This document shows, piece by piece, positions 5,137 through 5,818 of a DNA stretch of 5,818 nucleotides. A program made the translations under genes and the position numbers. This stretch comes from Clostridia bacterium (GTDB lineage Bacteria > Bacillota > Clostridia > Christensenellales > Pumilibacteraceae), in assembly GCA_017452405.1 (NCBI GenBank), contig JAFTMM010000135.1, positions 1 to 5,818 of the forward strand, given 5' to 3'. Each line of letters begins with the position of its first letter. Within the stretch, counting starts at the first letter, position 1. Under the pieces are notes generated by a model. The model saw only the letters and a program-made list of their open reading frames with translations, was not told the DNA's origin and ran no database searches.

Positions 5137-5562
5137 TTAGCCTTCAACCGTTACGCCCATAGAGCGCGCGGTTCCTTTTACCATGCTGATAGCTGCTTCC
5201 AAACTTCCTGCGTTAAGATCGGGGAGCTTGGTCTTAGCGATTTCTTCAACCTGAGCTGCGGTAAGCTTACCAACCTTGTCCTTGTTGGGCTTAGCCGAGC
5301 CGGACTCGATTCCGAGCGCCTTCTTGATAAGAACGGGCACGGGAGGAGTCTTCATAATGAAGGTGAAGCTTCTGTCCGAGTAAATGCTGATTACCACGGG
5401 GATAATCATGCCTTCCTGATTTCTGGTCTTTTCATTGAACTCCTTGGTAAAGCCGGGTATGTTAATACCGTGGGGACCGAGGGACGAACCAACAGGAGGT
5501 CCCGGGGTGGCTTTGCCTGCGGGGAGCTGAAGTTTTACGACCGCTTGCAATTTCTTTGCCAT
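5137..5562 (-). CDS. rplK: 50S ribosomal protein L11 (uL11)
   Basis: L11 binds the 1067 region of 23S rRNA at the stalk base, takes part in factor-dependent GTP hydrolysis and the stringent response, and is part of the thiostrepton target. The product has 141 residues, the standard length. The N-terminal domain begins MAKKLQAVVKLQLPAGKATP; the C-terminal RNA-binding domain includes KTPPVPVLIKKALGIESGSA (71-90) and TKLPDLNAGSLEAAISMVKG (111-130), ending in ARSMGVTVEG. The loop after Pro20 reads GPPVGSSLGPHGINI, whereas most bacteria have (A/S)PPVGPALGQ.GVNI: Pro22 and Pro23 are kept but Pro26-Ala27 become Ser-Ser and Gln30 becomes Pro. The ATG at 5562 has AAGGAG (5571-5576) eight bases ahead. 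It is the first gene of the group within the window. Confidence 0.98.
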   Translation of the reverse strand: MAKKLQAVVKLQLPAGKATPGPPVGSSLGPHGINIPGFTKEFNEKTRNQEGMIIPVVISIYSDRSFTFIMKTPPVPVLIKKALGIESGSAKPNKDKVGKLTAAQVEEIAKTKLPDLNAGSLEAAISMVKGTARSMGVTVEG

Positions 5563-5586
5563 TTTTGTTTCTCCTTATATAAATTG

Positions 5587-5614
5587 ATTATATAATCGCA
5601 GTACAAACGAGCAA
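5587..5614 (-). promoter_or_regulatory. Candidate proximal promoter of rplK
   Basis: On the minus strand, TTGCTC (plus 5609-5614) lies 16 bases before a perfect TATAAT (plus 5587-5592). The start would be near 5580, only about 18 bases before the ATG and a few bases before AAGGAG. The -10 lies in a 12-bp palindrome GATTATATAATC (5586-5597). The -35 matches only three of six bases, so the distal candidate is the better one. Confidence 0.4.
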
Positions 5615-5626
5615 AATGCTCTCCTG

Positions 5627-5655
5627 ATTATATCTTTATTTCGCGCCGGTTGCAA
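5627..5655 (-). promoter_or_regulatory. Candidate main promoter of the rplKA(JL) operon
   Basis: On the minus strand, TTGCAA (plus 5650-5655, four of six consensus bases) lies exactly 17 bases before TATAAT (plus 5627-5632). Transcription would start near 5620, giving a leader of about 58 bases with a small GAGC/GCTC hairpin (5609-5621) and then the rplK SD. A separate promoter here fits the lack of a recognisable gene immediately upstream. Confidence 0.6.
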
Positions 5656-5818
5656 CACTTCGTCACTTCGTTCCTCATGTTGGCGCGAACGCCAAAGGAA
5701 CTCCGCACAGCCTGTGCTCCGTTAGCTTTTTATATCAAGACAACAACGTTCGCTTCGGCTTGCGCCTCGCTCTGCGTCGTTTTCTTCATATCTTTCTACA
5801 ACCTCTCCGCTCGTAGCC
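5656..5818 (-). other. Structured region without a recognised gene upstream of rplK
   Basis: No recognisable gene lies in these 163 bases. They hold several self-complementary blocks: a tandem exact 8-bp repeat CACTTCGT (5656-5671); a hairpin at 5670-5701 in which TTGGCG and CGCCAA flank a tetraloop (UUCG in the minus RNA), backed by GTTCC/GGAAC; a GCACAG/CTGTGC inverted repeat (5705-5717); and an imperfect GC-rich hairpin (about 5745-5781) with GGC-GCAA-GCC at its tip. On the minus strand one frame is open from the window edge to TAA at 5722-5724, but its residues resemble translated repeat. Most of this lies upstream of the promoter candidates, so it could be the 3' untranslated end of a neighbouring gene or regulatory DNA. 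Confidence 0.45.

Noticed and set aside
5125..5595. Plus-strand open frame of 156 codons opposite rplK
   Set aside because: It is antisense to an intact L11 gene and covers its SD and upstream region; no protein family is recognisable.
5722..5817. Minus-strand frame open from the window edge, possibly the end of an upstream gene
   Set aside because: Its 31 residues (ending in AERGASRSERCCLDIKS) do not resemble NusG or another expected neighbour and look like translated GC-rich repeat; too short to support as a coding region, although the edge leaves it open.
5678..5818. Plus-strand frame from ATG 5678 running off the right edge
   Set aside because: It has no SD, overlaps the hairpin at 5670-5701, and its composition looks like non-coding repeat; it cannot be judged without sequence beyond the edge.

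Overview
The window looks like chromosomal DNA of a low-to-moderate GC member of the Bacillota, probably an uncultured clostridial (gut-type) lineage. The grounds are strong AAGGAG/GGAGG ribosome-binding sites, AT-rich intergenic DNA with sigma-A-like promoters, hairpin-plus-T-tract terminators, an L10-type leader before rplJ, and an FtsX-type permease tail and small lipoprotein of the kind common in that phylum. The species cannot be fixed from the sequence alone. No mobile element, CRISPR array, tRNA or rRNA gene was seen.

Layout. Positions 1-741 are read on the plus strand: the last 99 codons of an FtsX/MacB-type ABC-transporter permease, then a 117-residue putative lipoprotein with its own extended -10 promoter. 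Everything after that is on the minus strand. The two directions meet at a strong bidirectional terminator (753-804). Reading the minus strand in the direction of transcription (from 5818 down) gives: a structured non-coding upstream region with two promoter candidates, rplK (L11), rplA (L1), a 247-base gap holding an L10-leader-type attenuator, rplJ (L10), rplL (L7/L12), a strong terminator, a separately promoted FAD-dependent oxidoreductase of the phytoene desaturase/CrtISO superfamily, its terminator, and finally a family I inorganic pyrophosphatase with its own near-consensus promoter.

How the parts work together. L11, L10 and the L12 dimers form the GTPase-associated stalk of the 50S subunit, and L1 forms the opposite stalk. 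The rplA-rplJ gap contains a conserved-looking L10 leader, a 12-bp intrinsic terminator and an upstream segment (4321-4330) that can pair with 9 of 10 bases of the terminator's 5' arm. This is the expected architecture for attenuation of rplJL by the L10(L12)4 complex, as described in Bacillus subtilis. It would let rplKA and rplJL be tuned separately while sharing a transcript.

The most notable points are: the leader and its antiterminator; rplL being followed by a terminator and an unrelated oxidoreductase rather than rpoB; no recognisable nusG in the 256 bases before rplK; unusual residues in the L11 thiostrepton loop; and the internal TTG start of the oxidoreductase, supported by both an SD and a -10 box. 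I did not find a convincing new biological system. Most of the window is well-known housekeeping genes.
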